Origin: Actinomycetes bacterium
GTDB lineage: Bacteria; Actinomycetota; Acidimicrobiia; Acidimicrobiales; RAAP-2
Length of the DNA: 18,751 nt
Direction: 5' to 3'
NCBI GenBank assembly: GCA_025352305.1
Contig: JANXTQ010000291.1
Location: 1-18,751, forward strand
Both the position numbers and the translations under genes were made by a program. Under the pieces are notes generated by a model. It was not told the DNA's origin. It was given only the letters and a program-made list of their open reading frames with translations, and ran no database searches. Positions 1 to 7,937 of this stretch are shown piece after piece (within the stretch, counting starts at the first letter, position 1; each line of letters begins with the position of its first letter).

Positions 1-776
1 TGGGACTCATCAACGTTCAGTTTGCCGTTAAGGGCGACGAGATCTTTGTGATTGAGGCCAATCCGCGCGCCAGTCGTACCGTTCCCTTCGTGGCAAAGGC
101 CACCGGTGTTGCCCTCGCGAAGGTCGCGGTACGCGCAATGATGGGCGACACTCTTTCCGCTATGCGCGCGGTTGGTTTAGTTCCCGAGAGCACGCCGAAA
201 CCGACGTTCGTCAGCGTGAAGGAAGCCGTCTTGCCCTTTAGCCGCTTTCCCACCGTCGACACCGTGCTCGGACCCGAGATGCGTTCGACCGGTGAAGTAA
301 TGGGCATCGGCGAAAGCTTTGGAATCGCGTTCGCTAAGGCCCAACTGGCCGCCGGCACGCGCCTGCCGTCGTCGGGCACCGTGTTCATGTCGCTCGCCGA
401 TCGTGATAAGGCCAACGGGCTTTTGTTGGCGCGCACCCTGCGCGATTTGGGCTTTGATCTCGCCGCCACGGTCGGAACGGCCGAGCTCTTAGAGAAAAGC
501 GGTATCACCGTTGCCACCCGAGTCGGAAAAGTCGGTCGCGGCGACGGCATGCACGACGCCGTGCAACTGATCGCGGAAGGCAAAGTTCAACTCGTCATTA
601 ACACGCCGTCGGGACGAGGAGCACGAGCCGACGGAGCTCATATTCGTACGGCGTGCGTTGTTCATCAGGTGCCGTGTTTAACCACCGTTGCCGCGGGACT
701 AGCCGCCGGACTGGGAATTGCTGACACGATGAAGCACGGCTGGAGTGTTCGTCCGCTCCAGGAGCTACACGGATGA
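1..776 (+). CDS. carB: Carbamoyl-phosphate synthase large subunit, C-terminal part
   Basis: Large subunit of carbamoyl-phosphate synthase, which makes carbamoyl phosphate from bicarbonate, ATP and ammonia passed from CarA, in the cytoplasm, for pyrimidines and arginine. The gene enters from the left edge; the frame starts at base 3 and about 257 residues are visible of a protein normally near 1,070-1,100. The visible part begins inside the second ATP-grasp domain (VIEANPRASRTVPFVAKATG, typical of CarB). It continues through the linker to the C-terminal MGS-like regulatory domain, seen in the segments FMSLADRDK, LGFDLAATVGTAELL and LVINTPSGR. The stop overlaps the pyrD start as ATGA, so the two are probably translationally coupled. 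Identification is secure; regulation by UMP or ornithine cannot be judged from this fragment. Confidence 0.97.
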   Translation, partial: GLINVQFAVKGDEIFVIEANPRASRTVPFVAKATGVALAKVAVRAMMGDTLSAMRAVGLVPESTPKPTFVSVKEAVLPFSRFPTVDTVLGPEMRSTGEVMGIGESFGIAFAKAQLAAGTRLPSSGTVFMSLADRDKANGLLLARTLRDLGFDLAATVGTAELLEKSGITVATRVGKVGRGDGMHDAVQLIAEGKVQLVINTPSGRGARADGAHIRTACVVHQVPCLTTVAAGLAAGLGIADTMKHGWSVRPLQELHG

Positions 777-1693
777 CCGTGGTGCCGTCACTATCGACGC
801 AGGTGGGTGCCGTGAACCTGATCTCACCGATTCTGACGGCCTCGGGCACTGCCGGTCATGGCGACGAGCTCGCTGGTTACGGGGACCTCTCACTACTGGG
901 AGCCGTCGTGACCAAATCACTGGCGAGTTTCGCTTGGGAAGGTAACCCCGCGCCGCGCGTTGCTCCGGCGGGCGCCGCGATGATGAACGCGGTGGGACTC
1001 GCTGGTCCCGGCGTACGCGCTTGGCGCGAGAGTCAACTTCCGAAGCTGCTCGATAAACGAGCCACGGTGGTGGCTTCAATTTGGGGACGAAACGTCGACG
1101 AGTTCGCCCAGGCCGCCTCGGATCTGCGCGGTGCCGAGATAAGCGCAATGGAAATAAATGCGAGCTGTCCGAATCTCGAATCGCGCTCCACGATGTTTGC
1201 TCACTCCGCGAGCGCAACGGCCGATCTCGTGCGCGCGTGCGCGGTGACGGGAGTTGCGCGGTGGGTCAAACTCAGCCCGAACACGCCCCAACTCGTGGAG
1301 ATCGCGGGAGCCGCTCTCGACGCGGGAGCTGAGGGACTCGTCCTGACGAACACGCTCATTGGACTGGACATCGACATTGAGACCGCGCGCGCGACTCTCG
1401 GAAATGGTGGGGGCGGAGTGAGCGGTGCGCCACTGCTGCCGCTTTCGTTGCGCGCAGTGTTTGACTGTCGCGCGGCGTACCCCTTGGCCCCGATTGTCGG
1501 TGTCGGGGGAGTCAGTAGTGCTCGTGACGCGGTGGCGATGTTGATGGCCGGCGCGAACGCCGTTGAGGTAGGAACGGCGACCTTTGCTGATCCCCGCGCG
1601 CCGTGGCGTATTCAACGTGATTTACAACGATGGATGAGCCGTCACGGCGTGACGACTGTTGCTTCACTGATAGGGAGGGCCCATGACGCTTAA
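773..1693 (+). CDS. pyrD: Dihydroorotate dehydrogenase, class 1 (1B-like)
   Basis: Oxidises dihydroorotate to orotate using FMN. The 306 residues fit class 1, not the membrane-bound class 2 enzyme used by mycobacteria: no N-terminal membrane helix, and a cysteine (Cys132, in NASCPN) in the place of the catalytic base. Other family segments are AVVTKS with the FMN/substrate Lys48, MMNAVGLAGPG (70-80), WVKLSPN, GGVSGAPLLPLSLR, and the phosphate-binding end IVGVGGV followed by NAVEVGTATF. Class 1B enzymes usually work with the iron-sulfur/FAD subunit PyrK, but no pyrK lies between carB and pyrD here. The start is the ATG in the ATGA overlap with carB, with AGGAG at 760-764 about eight bases upstream. 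The 3' end overlaps pyrF by 11 bases. Subclass 1A versus 1B is inferred from similarity and is less certain than class 1. Confidence 0.93.
   Translation: MTVVPSLSTQVGAVNLISPILTASGTAGHGDELAGYGDLSLLGAVVTKSLASFAWEGNPAPRVAPAGAAMMNAVGLAGPGVRAWRESQLPKLLDKRATVVASIWGRNVDEFAQAASDLRGAEISAMEINASCPNLESRSTMFAHSASATADLVRACAVTGVARWVKLSPNTPQLVEIAGAALDAGAEGLVLTNTLIGLDIDIETARATLGNGGGGVSGAPLLPLSLRAVFDCRAAYPLAPIVGVGGVSSARDAVAMLMAGANAVEVGTATFADPRAPWRIQRDLQRWMSRHGVTTVASLIGRAHDA
1672..1679 (+). promoter_or_regulatory. Shine-Dalgarno of pyrF
   Basis: AGGGAGGG lies inside the 3' end of pyrD and ends three bases before the pyrF ATG at 1683. It supports this start and independent ribosome loading despite the 11-base gene overlap. 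Confidence 0.75.
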
Positions 1694-2516
1694 TTTTGCC
1701 ACTCGACTTCGCGAGCGAATAATGGACGGAGGACACCTGTGTGTGGGAATCGATCCTTCTCGGCGCCAATTGGAACGATGGGGACGCGACAACGATGCCA
1801 GTGGCCTCGAATTTGCGGCGTTGGCGATTCTCGACGCGGTCAGCGACGTCGCCGTTGCGGTCAAACCGCAAGTGGCCTACTTTGAACGATTTGGCTCCGC
1901 GGGGTACCGCGTGCTCGAACGGGTCATGAGTGACGCTCGCGACGTGGGACTGCTCATTGTTGCTGACGCCAAGCGGGGCGATATTGACTCCACCAACATG
2001 GGTTACGCCGAAGCGTGGCTTTCGCCGGGTTCGCCACTCGTGGCCGACGCGGTGACCTTTAGTCCCTATCTCGGAATCGACGCCATCGATCCCGTCTTTT
2101 CTCTCGCCTCGCAGGGGGGCCAAGGAGTCTTCATTGTGGTGTCCAGTTCTAACGACGAGGGTCGGGCAATTCAGTGCGCGCGGACCGCGCAGGAGCTGTC
2201 GGTGGAGGAGTATTTGCTCGAAGAGATCGCACAGCGCAACCGAACCCTGACGCCCGGCACCATTGGCGCGGTCTATGGAGCCACCCGTGACCGGCCGCGC
2301 TTCGACCTCGCGCAACTCGGAGGGCCAATCCTCGCTCCCGGTGCCGGAAGTCAGGGAGCCGACGCCGGACGCATTGGGCGTTTGTTTGAACGATGCGAGC
2401 CCGGCAGCGTCCTCGTGAATGTGGCGCGAGATATTGGTGACGCCGGTCCCGAAAAGCGATCCCTACGCGATGTGGCTCAGCGCTGGCGAGACGATCTGGC
2501 CTCCGTGCTCGCCTGA
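1683..2516 (+). CDS. pyrF: Orotidine 5'-phosphate decarboxylase (long, actinobacterial type)
   Basis: Decarboxylates OMP to UMP, the last step of de novo pyrimidine synthesis. The 277 residues match the longer PyrF type 2 family of actinobacteria and myxobacteria rather than the roughly 230-residue E. coli type. The catalytic signature is DAKRGDIDSTN (95-105), with the Asp/Lys/Asp charge network. Also visible are VGIDPS near the N terminus (21-26), VAVKPQVAYFE (58-68, phosphate and orotate pocket) and LAPGAGSQGAD near the C terminus, the phosphate gripper region. It follows pyrD with an 11-base overlap and its own strong Shine-Dalgarno, so carB-pyrD-pyrF read as one operon. The end of the gene contains the -35 region assigned to mihF. 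No anomaly seen. Confidence 0.96.
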   Translation: MTLNFATRLRERIMDGGHLCVGIDPSRRQLERWGRDNDASGLEFAALAILDAVSDVAVAVKPQVAYFERFGSAGYRVLERVMSDARDVGLLIVADAKRGDIDSTNMGYAEAWLSPGSPLVADAVTFSPYLGIDAIDPVFSLASQGGQGVFIVVSSSNDEGRAIQCARTAQELSVEEYLLEEIAQRNRTLTPGTIGAVYGATRDRPRFDLAQLGGPILAPGAGSQGADAGRIGRLFERCEPGSVLVNVARDIGDAGPEKRSLRDVAQRWRDDLASVLA

Positions 2517-2543
2517 GACACCACCGTGCAATCGCTGTAGAGT
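2515..2543 (+). promoter_or_regulatory. Promoter of mihF, probably leaderless
   Basis: GAGACA (2515-2520, four of six matches to TTGACA) is separated by 17 bases from TAGAGT (2538-2543), an actinobacterial -10. The GTG of mihF follows seven bases after the hexamer, the expected position of the transcription start, so the mRNA would begin at or next to the start codon. No Shine-Dalgarno is visible before this GTG. It is the best-formed promoter in the window. Confidence 0.6.
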
Positions 2544-2550
2544 CTCGGTC

Positions 2551-2871
2551 GTGAGCCCGACCCCACCGTCTTTGTCGCAGGAACAGCGCGTCGCCGCGTC
2601 ACGCCAAGCTGTTGCTAATCGCCGCCGTCGTGCCCAAGTCAAAGCACTGATCAAGAGTGGCGACCTATCGCTCGAAGAGTTGTTTGAAGTCGCCGAGCGT
2701 GAAGAGTGCGTTGCTCAGATGCGCGCGGCGGATCTGATTGGAGCCCTGCCGGCCGTTGGTGAGGTGAAGGCGAAGCGCATTATGCGTAGCGCCGCCATTG
2801 CGGAGAGTCGGCGCATTCGAGGCCTTGGCCCGAAACAACGCGCTGAGTTATTTCGGGCTCTTGTCCGCTGA
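2551..2871 (+). CDS. mihF: Integration host factor, actinobacterial type (mIHF)
   Basis: Small basic nucleoid protein that binds and bends DNA; in mycobacteria and Streptomyces it shapes the chromosome, and it was first known as the host factor for phage L5 integration. From the GTG at 2551 the product has 106 residues, the usual size. Features: a basic N-terminal helix (SLSQEQRVAASRQAVANRRR), a Lys-rich linker (KALIKSGDLSLEELF), and the helix-two-turn-helix core with LIGALPAVGEVKAKRIM and the C-terminal ESRRIRGLGPKQRAELF, both typical of mIHF. An in-frame ATG at 2419 would need about 100 bases of overlap with pyrF and adds residues the family does not have. The neighbouring gmk, rpoZ, coaBC and metK match the mycobacterial Rv1388-Rv1392 order. 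Confidence 0.93.
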   Translation: MSPTPPSLSQEQRVAASRQAVANRRRRAQVKALIKSGDLSLEELFEVAEREECVAQMRAADLIGALPAVGEVKAKRIMRSAAIAESRRIRGLGPKQRAELFRALVR

Positions 2872-3415
2872 TTACCGCACCATTGTTCTGATAGGTCCCG
2901 GCGGGGTCGGCAAAGGAACTGTTGCTCGGCGCTTAATTGAACGAAATCCGGCGCTGTGGCTCTCTCGTAGCTGGACGACGCGAGAGCAACGACAGAGTGA
3001 AAAAGGCAACGAGTACGTCTTTGTTGATCGCGAGCACTTTGAACGCGCCATTGAGAACAACGTTTTTCTCGAGTGGGCCGAATTTCACGGAAATCTCTAC
3101 GGCACTCCGGTACCAACTCCCGCTACGGGACAGGACGTTCTGCTCGAAATTGAGATCCAGGGTGCCCAAAAGGTCCTTGATCAGCACGCGGACGCGGTCG
3201 TTGTTCTCCTCGTGCCGCCGTCGGTTGAGGTGCTGCAGCGTCGACTCGAAGAACGCGGAGACCACGCCGATCACGTAGCAAAACGGCTCACTAGTACCCC
3301 CGATGAACTAGAGATTGGCCGAAACCTGGCCCAACACGTGGTCATTAATGAAGACCTTGAGGCGGCAGTCGACGAGATTCTCTCTATACTTAGAGGGCCT
3401 CATCGAGACCGGTGA
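2861..3415 (+). CDS. gmk: Guanylate kinase
   Basis: Phosphorylates GMP to GDP with ATP. P-loop GPGGVGKGT (12-20) and the GMP-binding SRSWTTR are present, followed by FLEWAEFHGNLYGTP and DVLLEIEIQGAQKV, all in family order; the LID and C-terminal helix complete a 184-residue protein. Start choice: the conserved beta strand (TIVLIGP) begins about seven residues after a TTG at 2861, which overlaps the mihF stop by 11 bases. The only in-frame ATG (2798) lies 74 bases inside mihF and would add 21 residues that look like out-of-frame mihF, so the TTG is preferred. No good Shine-Dalgarno precedes it; translation is probably coupled to mihF. The P-loop has Gly where most guanylate kinases have Ser (GPSGVGKGT), a change I believe is lineage-typical. 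Confidence 0.92.
   Translation: MSADYRTIVLIGPGGVGKGTVARRLIERNPALWLSRSWTTREQRQSEKGNEYVFVDREHFERAIENNVFLEWAEFHGNLYGTPVPTPATGQDVLLEIEIQGAQKVLDQHADAVVVLLVPPSVEVLQRRLEERGDHADHVAKRLTSTPDELEIGRNLAQHVVINEDLEAAVDEILSILRGPHRDR
3382..3395 (+). other. Small dyad containing a TATACT hexamer, in the 3' end of gmk
   Basis: CTCTA (3382-3386) and TAGAG (3391-3395) form a perfect inverted repeat around TACT. The same bases hold TATACT (3385-3390), close to a -10 consensus, about 45 bases before rpoZ. There is no -35 at a usable distance (TTGAGG at 3357 is 22 bases away), so either a weak internal rpoZ promoter or chance is possible. Confidence 0.25.
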
Positions 3416-3436
3416 GTGGGTACTGAGGGAGACACT

Positions 3437-3793
3437 GTGAGCACCGAGCGTCCTACGCTGGTTGATCCGCCGATTGAGCCGTTACTGGCCGCGGCTGAAA
3501 GCTCCAAGTTCACTCTTGTAGCCGTCGTGGCGATGCGCGCGCGAGAGATCAACGCTTACTACAACGGCCTCGGTCAGGGTTTCGGCTCGATGATTCCGCC
3601 GCAGGTGAATTCGCTGTCCAACAAGTCGTTGTCACTCGCGCTGGAAGAACTTTACGAAGGCAAGTTGCAGGTCCACCGACCAACAGCCGAAGAGCGCGAG
3701 AACGAGCGCCTCGCAGCCGAAGAGTTGGAAAAGAGCAAGCAGGGCGCCAACTTGGACGACTTCATCTCGCAGAATGACCTCTTCGGAGCATAA
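3437..3793 (+). CDS. rpoZ: RNA polymerase omega subunit
   Basis: Omega chaperones the beta-prime subunit during RNA polymerase assembly. From the GTG at 3437 the product has 118 residues, near the roughly 110 of the mycobacterial protein. The core is PPIEPLLAAAESSKFTLV, then AMRAREINAYYNGLGQG and KSLSLALEELYEGKL, matching the actinobacterial SKYALV, KRARQIN and KPLSIAL blocks. The C terminus is an acidic/basic charged tail ending [12 protein letters not shown]. The start was chosen because GAGGGAG (3425-3431) sits five bases before this GTG; an in-frame GTG at 3416 directly after gmk lacks such a site. The last 20 bases are shared with the start of coaBC. Conserved synteny gmk-rpoZ-coaBC supports the call. 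Confidence 0.93.
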   Translation: MSTERPTLVDPPIEPLLAAAESSKFTLVAVVAMRAREINAYYNGLGQGFGSMIPPQVNSLSNKSLSLALEELYEGKLQVHRPTAEERENERLAAEELEKSKQGANLDDFISQNDLFGA

Positions 3794-5009
3794 GGCGAGC
3801 TCGCCGCGAATAGTTCTTGGAGTCGCCGGCGGTATCGCCGCCTTTAAAGCAGTTGAGTTACTTCGTCGACTGCGTGAGCTGGGCTACTTCGTTTCACCGA
3901 TCCTGACCCCCGACGCGACGCACTTTGTCGGCGCGCTCACTTTTTCAGCGCTCGCAAGTGAGCCGGCGCGAACGTCACTGTTTAACGATCCCTCCACTCC
4001 CATTCCGCACACCTATCTCGGACAAAACGCGGACTTGATCGTCGTTGCTCCCGCGACCGCACACTTGATTGCTCGTTACGCCGCGGGCCTGGCTAACGAT
4101 CTGCTCGGGGCCACGCTTCTCGCGTCGAGAGCTCCCGTACTGCTGTGTCCCGCAATGCACAGCGAAATGTGGGAGCAACCCTCGGTGCAAGAGAACCTCG
4201 CCACACTTCGTCGCCGCGGGGTCATGATTTTAAATCCCGACGTCGGTCTGCTCGCGGGCGGCGACGTCGGAGCGGGGCGGTTGGCCGAACCTGAGACCAT
4301 TTCGAACCTGGTTAGCGCGCTGCTAGCCGAGACCGCACACGGCCCTCTCGCCAACAAACGTGTGCTCATCAGTGCGGGCGGCACTCGTGAGCCCATAGAT
4401 CCAGTCCGAGTGATTACCAATCGCTCGTCGGGGCGCCAAGGTTTCGCTCTCGCCGAAGTGGCGGCGCGCCTCGGTGCCACCGTCACCCTGGTGAGCTGCG
4501 CCACATTGGCGTTGGCGCTCGACGTTCAGCGCCGCGTAGAAGTGATCTACGTTGACACCGCGGCGCAGATGGCCACCGAGATTTTGACGCGTACAGCGCA
4601 GAGCGACGTTGTCATCATGGCCGCGGCGGTGGCGGACTTCACGGCGCGAGCCGCGACGAACAAACTCAAAAAAGAAGACGGACCGCCCGCACTAGAGCTC
4701 GAGCCAACGCAGGACATTCTCGTGGAACTGGGCAAGCGACGACATGAGGGACAAATCATTGTGGGTTTTGCTGCAGAGACCGACAACGCACTAGAGCGCG
4801 CGACCCAGAAGATGAAGCGAAAGAACTGCGACCTGATGGTGCTCAATGATGTCAGCGCCGACGGCGCGGGATTCGATCATCCAACGAACGAAGTCGTCAT
4901 CATTGAACGAAGTGGCCAGACCCATTCGGTGTCGCTGCGCTCTAAAGAGGAAGTTTCCTACGAGATCTTGACTAACGTGGCGGCGTTACTCACTCGAGGA
5001 GCTTCATGA
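3774..5009 (+). CDS. coaBC: Bifunctional phosphopantothenoylcysteine decarboxylase / phosphopantothenate-cysteine ligase
   Basis: Catalyses two consecutive steps of coenzyme A synthesis: CTP-dependent joining of 4'-phosphopantothenate to cysteine (CoaB, C-terminal half) and FMN-dependent decarboxylation (CoaC, N-terminal half). CoaC features: GGIAAFK (19-25), active-site His79 in PHTYLG, and substrate clamp PAMHSEMW (126-133), which has His where E. coli has Asn, as in the mycobacterial enzyme. CoaB features: [15 protein letters not shown] (198-212), ITNRSSG, AAAVADF, the basic KLKKEDG, TQDIL and VGFAAET. The 411 residues are normal. The ATG at 3774 lies 20 bases inside rpoZ; the next residues lead directly into the first beta strand, so this start fits. 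The 3' end overlaps metK as ATGA. Confidence 0.96.
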   Translation: MTSSEHKASSPRIVLGVAGGIAAFKAVELLRRLRELGYFVSPILTPDATHFVGALTFSALASEPARTSLFNDPSTPIPHTYLGQNADLIVVAPATAHLIARYAAGLANDLLGATLLASRAPVLLCPAMHSEMWEQPSVQENLATLRRRGVMILNPDVGLLAGGDVGAGRLAEPETISNLVSALLAETAHGPLANKRVLISAGGTREPIDPVRVITNRSSGRQGFALAEVAARLGATVTLVSCATLALALDVQRRVEVIYVDTAAQMATEILTRTAQSDVVIMAAAVADFTARAATNKLKKEDGPPALELEPTQDILVELGKRRHEGQIIVGFAAETDNALERATQKMKRKNCDLMVLNDVSADGAGFDHPTNEVVIIERSGQTHSVSLRSKEEVSYEILTNVAALLTRGAS

Positions 5010-6205
5010 GCCAGCGCACGTTATTTACCTCCGAATCGGTCACTGAGGGCCATCCGGACAAGATCGCGGACCAAGTCTCTGACGCCGTCCTGGACGCCAT
5101 GCTCGCTCAGGACCCCGCATCGCGAGTGGCCTGTGAAACCCTCTTGACGACGGGTCTGTGCGTGGTGGCCGGTGAAATTACCTCCGACGCCATTGTCGAC
5201 ATCAACGCTCTAGCGCGCAAGACAATCATCGACATTGGCTACGACGACAGCGCCAAGGGTTTTGACGGACACACCTGTGCCGTACTGGTAGCGCTCGACA
5301 AGCAGAGTGCCGACATTGCTGGGGGAGTTGACGTCGCGCTGGAGCAGCGCACCGGCGTTGGCGGCGAAGATGCCCTTAACGCTCAGGGCGCCGGCGATCA
5401 GGGCTTGATGTTTGGCTACGCCTGTAACGACAACGAGGACTTCATGCCTCAGCCGATTTGGCTCGCGCACCGTTTGTCCATGCGCCTCAGTCAAGTTCGA
5501 CGCTCGGGATTGCTGCCGTATCTGCGCCCCGACGGAAAAACTCAAGTCACCTTGGCGTATGAAAACGGACGTCCCGTCGGCATTGACTCCATTTTGATAT
5601 CGACCCAACACGCCGAGGGCTACGACAGCTTGACGACAATTCGCCAGGACCTCATTGAACACGTGATCAATCCGATGCTGCCCGGCGACCTGGACGCGTC
5701 TCACGCCGAGATCTACGTCAACCCGTCGGGAAAGTTTGTTCTCGGTGGCCCCCACGCCGACACGGGGCTCACCGGACGAAAAATAATTGTTGACACCTAC
5801 GGAGGCATGGCTCGTCACGGCGGCGGTGCCTTTTCGGGCAAAGATCCCTCCAAGGTCGACCGTTCGGCCGCGTACGCGGCGCGCTGGGTCGCCAAGCACG
5901 TCGTTGCGTCCGGAGCAGCGCAGCGTTGCGAAGTGCAGGTGGCTTATGCCATTGGTGTCGCGCGACCGGTTTCGGTTCTCGTAGAGACCTTCGGCACCGA
6001 AACAGTCTCCGCGCAGCAGATTGCCGCCGCCGTTGAAGAGTTGTTCGATCTGCGACCGGCCGCCATTATCCGCGACCTCGATCTGCGCCGACCGATTTAT
6101 CAAAAGACCGCGGCGTACGGTCACTTTGGTCGTAGCGACCAAGGTTTTGCCTGGGAGCAGACGCCCCGGGTGGACGCACTTAAGAGCGCCCTCGCGCTGA
6201 GCTAA
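5006..6205 (+). CDS. metK: S-adenosylmethionine synthetase
   Basis: Makes SAM from methionine and ATP, then hydrolyses the triphosphate; cytoplasmic tetramer. The 399 residues are full length. Signatures: [20 protein letters not shown] near the N terminus (ATP and methionine site), [12 protein letters not shown] (methionine loop), KTQVTLAY, and the P-loop-like [16 protein letters not shown] with the catalytic Lys and Asp. The C-terminal domain ends with AYGHFGR. The ATG overlaps the coaBC stop and GAGGAG (4996-5001) sits four bases upstream. No SAM riboswitch can be present, as there is no untranslated gap. The coaBC-metK-priA order matches other actinomycetes. priA begins on the base after the stop. 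Confidence 0.98.
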   Translation: MSQRTLFTSESVTEGHPDKIADQVSDAVLDAMLAQDPASRVACETLLTTGLCVVAGEITSDAIVDINALARKTIIDIGYDDSAKGFDGHTCAVLVALDKQSADIAGGVDVALEQRTGVGGEDALNAQGAGDQGLMFGYACNDNEDFMPQPIWLAHRLSMRLSQVRRSGLLPYLRPDGKTQVTLAYENGRPVGIDSILISTQHAEGYDSLTTIRQDLIEHVINPMLPGDLDASHAEIYVNPSGKFVLGGPHADTGLTGRKIIVDTYGGMARHGGGAFSGKDPSKVDRSAAYAARWVAKHVVASGAAQRCEVQVAYAIGVARPVSVLVETFGTETVSAQQIAAAVEELFDLRPAAIIRDLDLRRPIYQKTAAYGHFGRSDQGFAWEQTPRVDALKSALALS

Positions 6206-7918
6206 ATGGCCGCGGCCCGCGCCGTTCGAGTCGTTACGGAAGTAGCGGCGCTGGACCGGCTCTACGACTGGCAAGTAACAGAGAAGTTCGCCCACGTCGA
6301 GGTGGGCGACCGAGTGCGGGTCGACCTTCACGGGCGAAGCGTTCGCGGATGGGTCTGGGACATTGTTGACGCGGACCGCGACCTCAAACCGTTAACGAAG
6401 TGGCTCGGCCGGGGCGTACCGCACCAAATGAAACCGCTGATTGAATGGGCCGCTCAGCGTTGGTACGGGCCAACGGCGCGTTTCTTGCTCGCCGCGTCAC
6501 CCGAAAGAATCGTTACCACGCTGCCGTCGCCACCAGCCAAGTCAGTTCTCGATGAGTCCATTCGCGCGACTGGCGCGTTGCGAACTCCCGGAGTGATTCG
6601 ATTAGCTCCCAGCACCGACCCACTCGCCCTGGTACTCGGCGCCTATATGGCGACGCTCGAGCGCGAGGGCTCGTTGCTGGTGCTCGTTCCCACCGAAGCG
6701 TGGGCGCGTCGACTCGCGGGGCGTCTCGCCCAACGCGGATGTTCCGTCGCACTGTCGCACGAATGGGAAAAAATGCGAGCGACGTGGCCCGTCATTGTGG
6801 GTTCGAGGGGCACGGCGTTTGCCCCGTGCGAAAAGATCGCTGGCGCGATCATCATCGATGCCGATGATGAGTCGTATCGATCAGAGGCCGCTCCTACGTG
6901 GTTCGCTACCGACGTCATTCGCTTTCGTTGCGAGGCCGAGGGCTCGCCGTGGTGGGCGACCTCGCCCGTACCCTCACCGTCACTAACTTTCAACGCCCCC
7001 CACGTAACGATTGAACCCAATGAGTTTGAACAGTGGCCGGACGTTCACGTCGTGGACCGCCGCAGTAGCGATCCGCGCGAAGGGGCACTGTCGAGCGACG
7101 CCATTGATCTCTGTCACCGTGCACTCGACACGAAAGAGGACGTGGCCGTGGTCGTTGTCTTGCAACGCCTCGGTGCGGGTCGACTTTTTGCCTGTACGCG
7201 CTGCGGCGAACTGGCCCGTTGCGAAATCTGCGCGCAAGCAGAGATTGAAATAGACGGTCAACTCGCTTGCGTGCAGCACGCCAACTCTCGAGAGATGTTC
7301 TGTCGTTCGTGCGGCGCAACGAAGTTGCGACGGGTACGAAGTGGAATCAGCACACTCGCACGTGACGTACAACTTCAGTTGGGTCATGACGTCACGGAAC
7401 TCAATTCGAGAACGGCGCCTGATGCTGCGCTGAGTCGAATTGTGGTTGGCACGGAGGCAGTGTTTAATCGAGTGCGCCGAGCTGCAGTCGTTGTATTCGC
7501 TGATTTTGATCAGTACCTGTTGGCACCACGAGAACGTGCCCGACGCGACGCGCTGGGCGCCGTGGCGAAAGCGGGTCGGCTCTGTGGTTCTCGCGAGGAA
7601 GGTCGCGCTCGCGTTGTTGTACAGACTCGACGAAGTCACGATGACGTCATTGGGGCTCTCACGACGGGCAATCTGGACGATCTCTTGGCCAACGACGCCG
7701 AAACTGCACAGTCGCTCGCTTTGGCCCCGTATGGAGCGTTTGCCGAGATAAGTGGAGACGGGGCCGAGGAGTTTGCACGGGCTCTGGCCAACGGCGACGT
7801 AAGGGTCAATCAGTCCGGCGACACCTGGAACGCACGTGCGTCCAACGTCTCACTCTTGTGTGAACGACTCGCCCTCACGCCGCGACCGAGCGGACGACTT
7901 CGCGTCGCGGTGACGTAG
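6206..7918 (+). CDS. priA: PriA-like primosomal protein, helicase motifs lost
   Basis: Related to the replication-restart protein PriA (N'). At 570 residues it is shorter than the E. coli helicase (732). The N-terminal 3'-DNA-binding domain is clear (VEVGDRVRVDLHGRSVRGWVWDI, about 31-53). Where a helicase has Walker A there is only LALVLGAYMATLEREGSLLVLVP (from residue 140), with no GxGKT, and the DEAH-type box is replaced by IIIDADDESY (214-223). The zinc module is present but altered: Cys330, Cys333, Cys339, Cys342, then Cys355-His358 and Cys366-Cys369. Actinobacterial PriA proteins are known to lack the ATPase motifs, so this is probably a structural, non-helicase protein. It abuts metK without a gap. 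The function is inferred from family and synteny only. Confidence 0.85.
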   Translation: MAAARAVRVVTEVAALDRLYDWQVTEKFAHVEVGDRVRVDLHGRSVRGWVWDIVDADRDLKPLTKWLGRGVPHQMKPLIEWAAQRWYGPTARFLLAASPERIVTTLPSPPAKSVLDESIRATGALRTPGVIRLAPSTDPLALVLGAYMATLEREGSLLVLVPTEAWARRLAGRLAQRGCSVALSHEWEKMRATWPVIVGSRGTAFAPCEKIAGAIIIDADDESYRSEAAPTWFATDVIRFRCEAEGSPWWATSPVPSPSLTFNAPHVTIEPNEFEQWPDVHVVDRRSSDPREGALSSDAIDLCHRALDTKEDVAVVVVLQRLGAGRLFACTRCGELARCEICAQAEIEIDGQLACVQHANSREMFCRSCGATKLRRVRSGISTLARDVQLQLGHDVTELNSRTAPDAALSRIVVGTEAVFNRVRRAAVVVFADFDQYLLAPRERARRDALGAVAKAGRLCGSREEGRARVVVQTRRSHDDVIGALTTGNLDDLLANDAETAQSLALAPYGAFAEISGDGAEEFARALANGDVRVNQSGDTWNARASNVSLLCERLALTPRPSGRLRVAVT

Positions 7919-7925
7919 CGACCGG

Positions 7926-7931
7926 TAGCGT
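7926..7931 (+). promoter_or_regulatory. Putative -10 element of def, leaderless configuration
   Basis: TAGCGT ends six bases before the def ATG at 7938, and no Shine-Dalgarno precedes that start. The spacing is what a leaderless actinobacterial transcript would show. No convincing -35 is visible upstream. Confidence 0.45.
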
Positions 7932-7937
7932 GTTTGC

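Noticed and set aside
1512..2315. A 267-codon open frame on the minus strand opposite the end of pyrD and most of pyrF
   Set aside because: Both pyrD and pyrF are intact family members here; the antisense product is low-complexity and Arg-rich with no motif.
2798..2860. Longer gmk starting at ATG 2798
   Set aside because: The extra residues are an out-of-frame reading of mihF and are not part of the guanylate kinase family.
3357..3390. Full rpoZ promoter TTGAGG with TATACT
   Set aside because: The spacing is 22 bases, outside the usual 16-19, so only the small dyad is recorded at low confidence.
4950..5010. SAM riboswitch before metK
   Set aside because: coaBC coding sequence runs into the metK start codon; there is no leader.
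5210..6331. A 373-codon open frame on the minus strand opposite metK and the start of priA
   Set aside because: It is the mirror of a strongly conserved gene; its translation shows no recognisable domain, and codon bias of the plus-strand gene explains the lack of stops.
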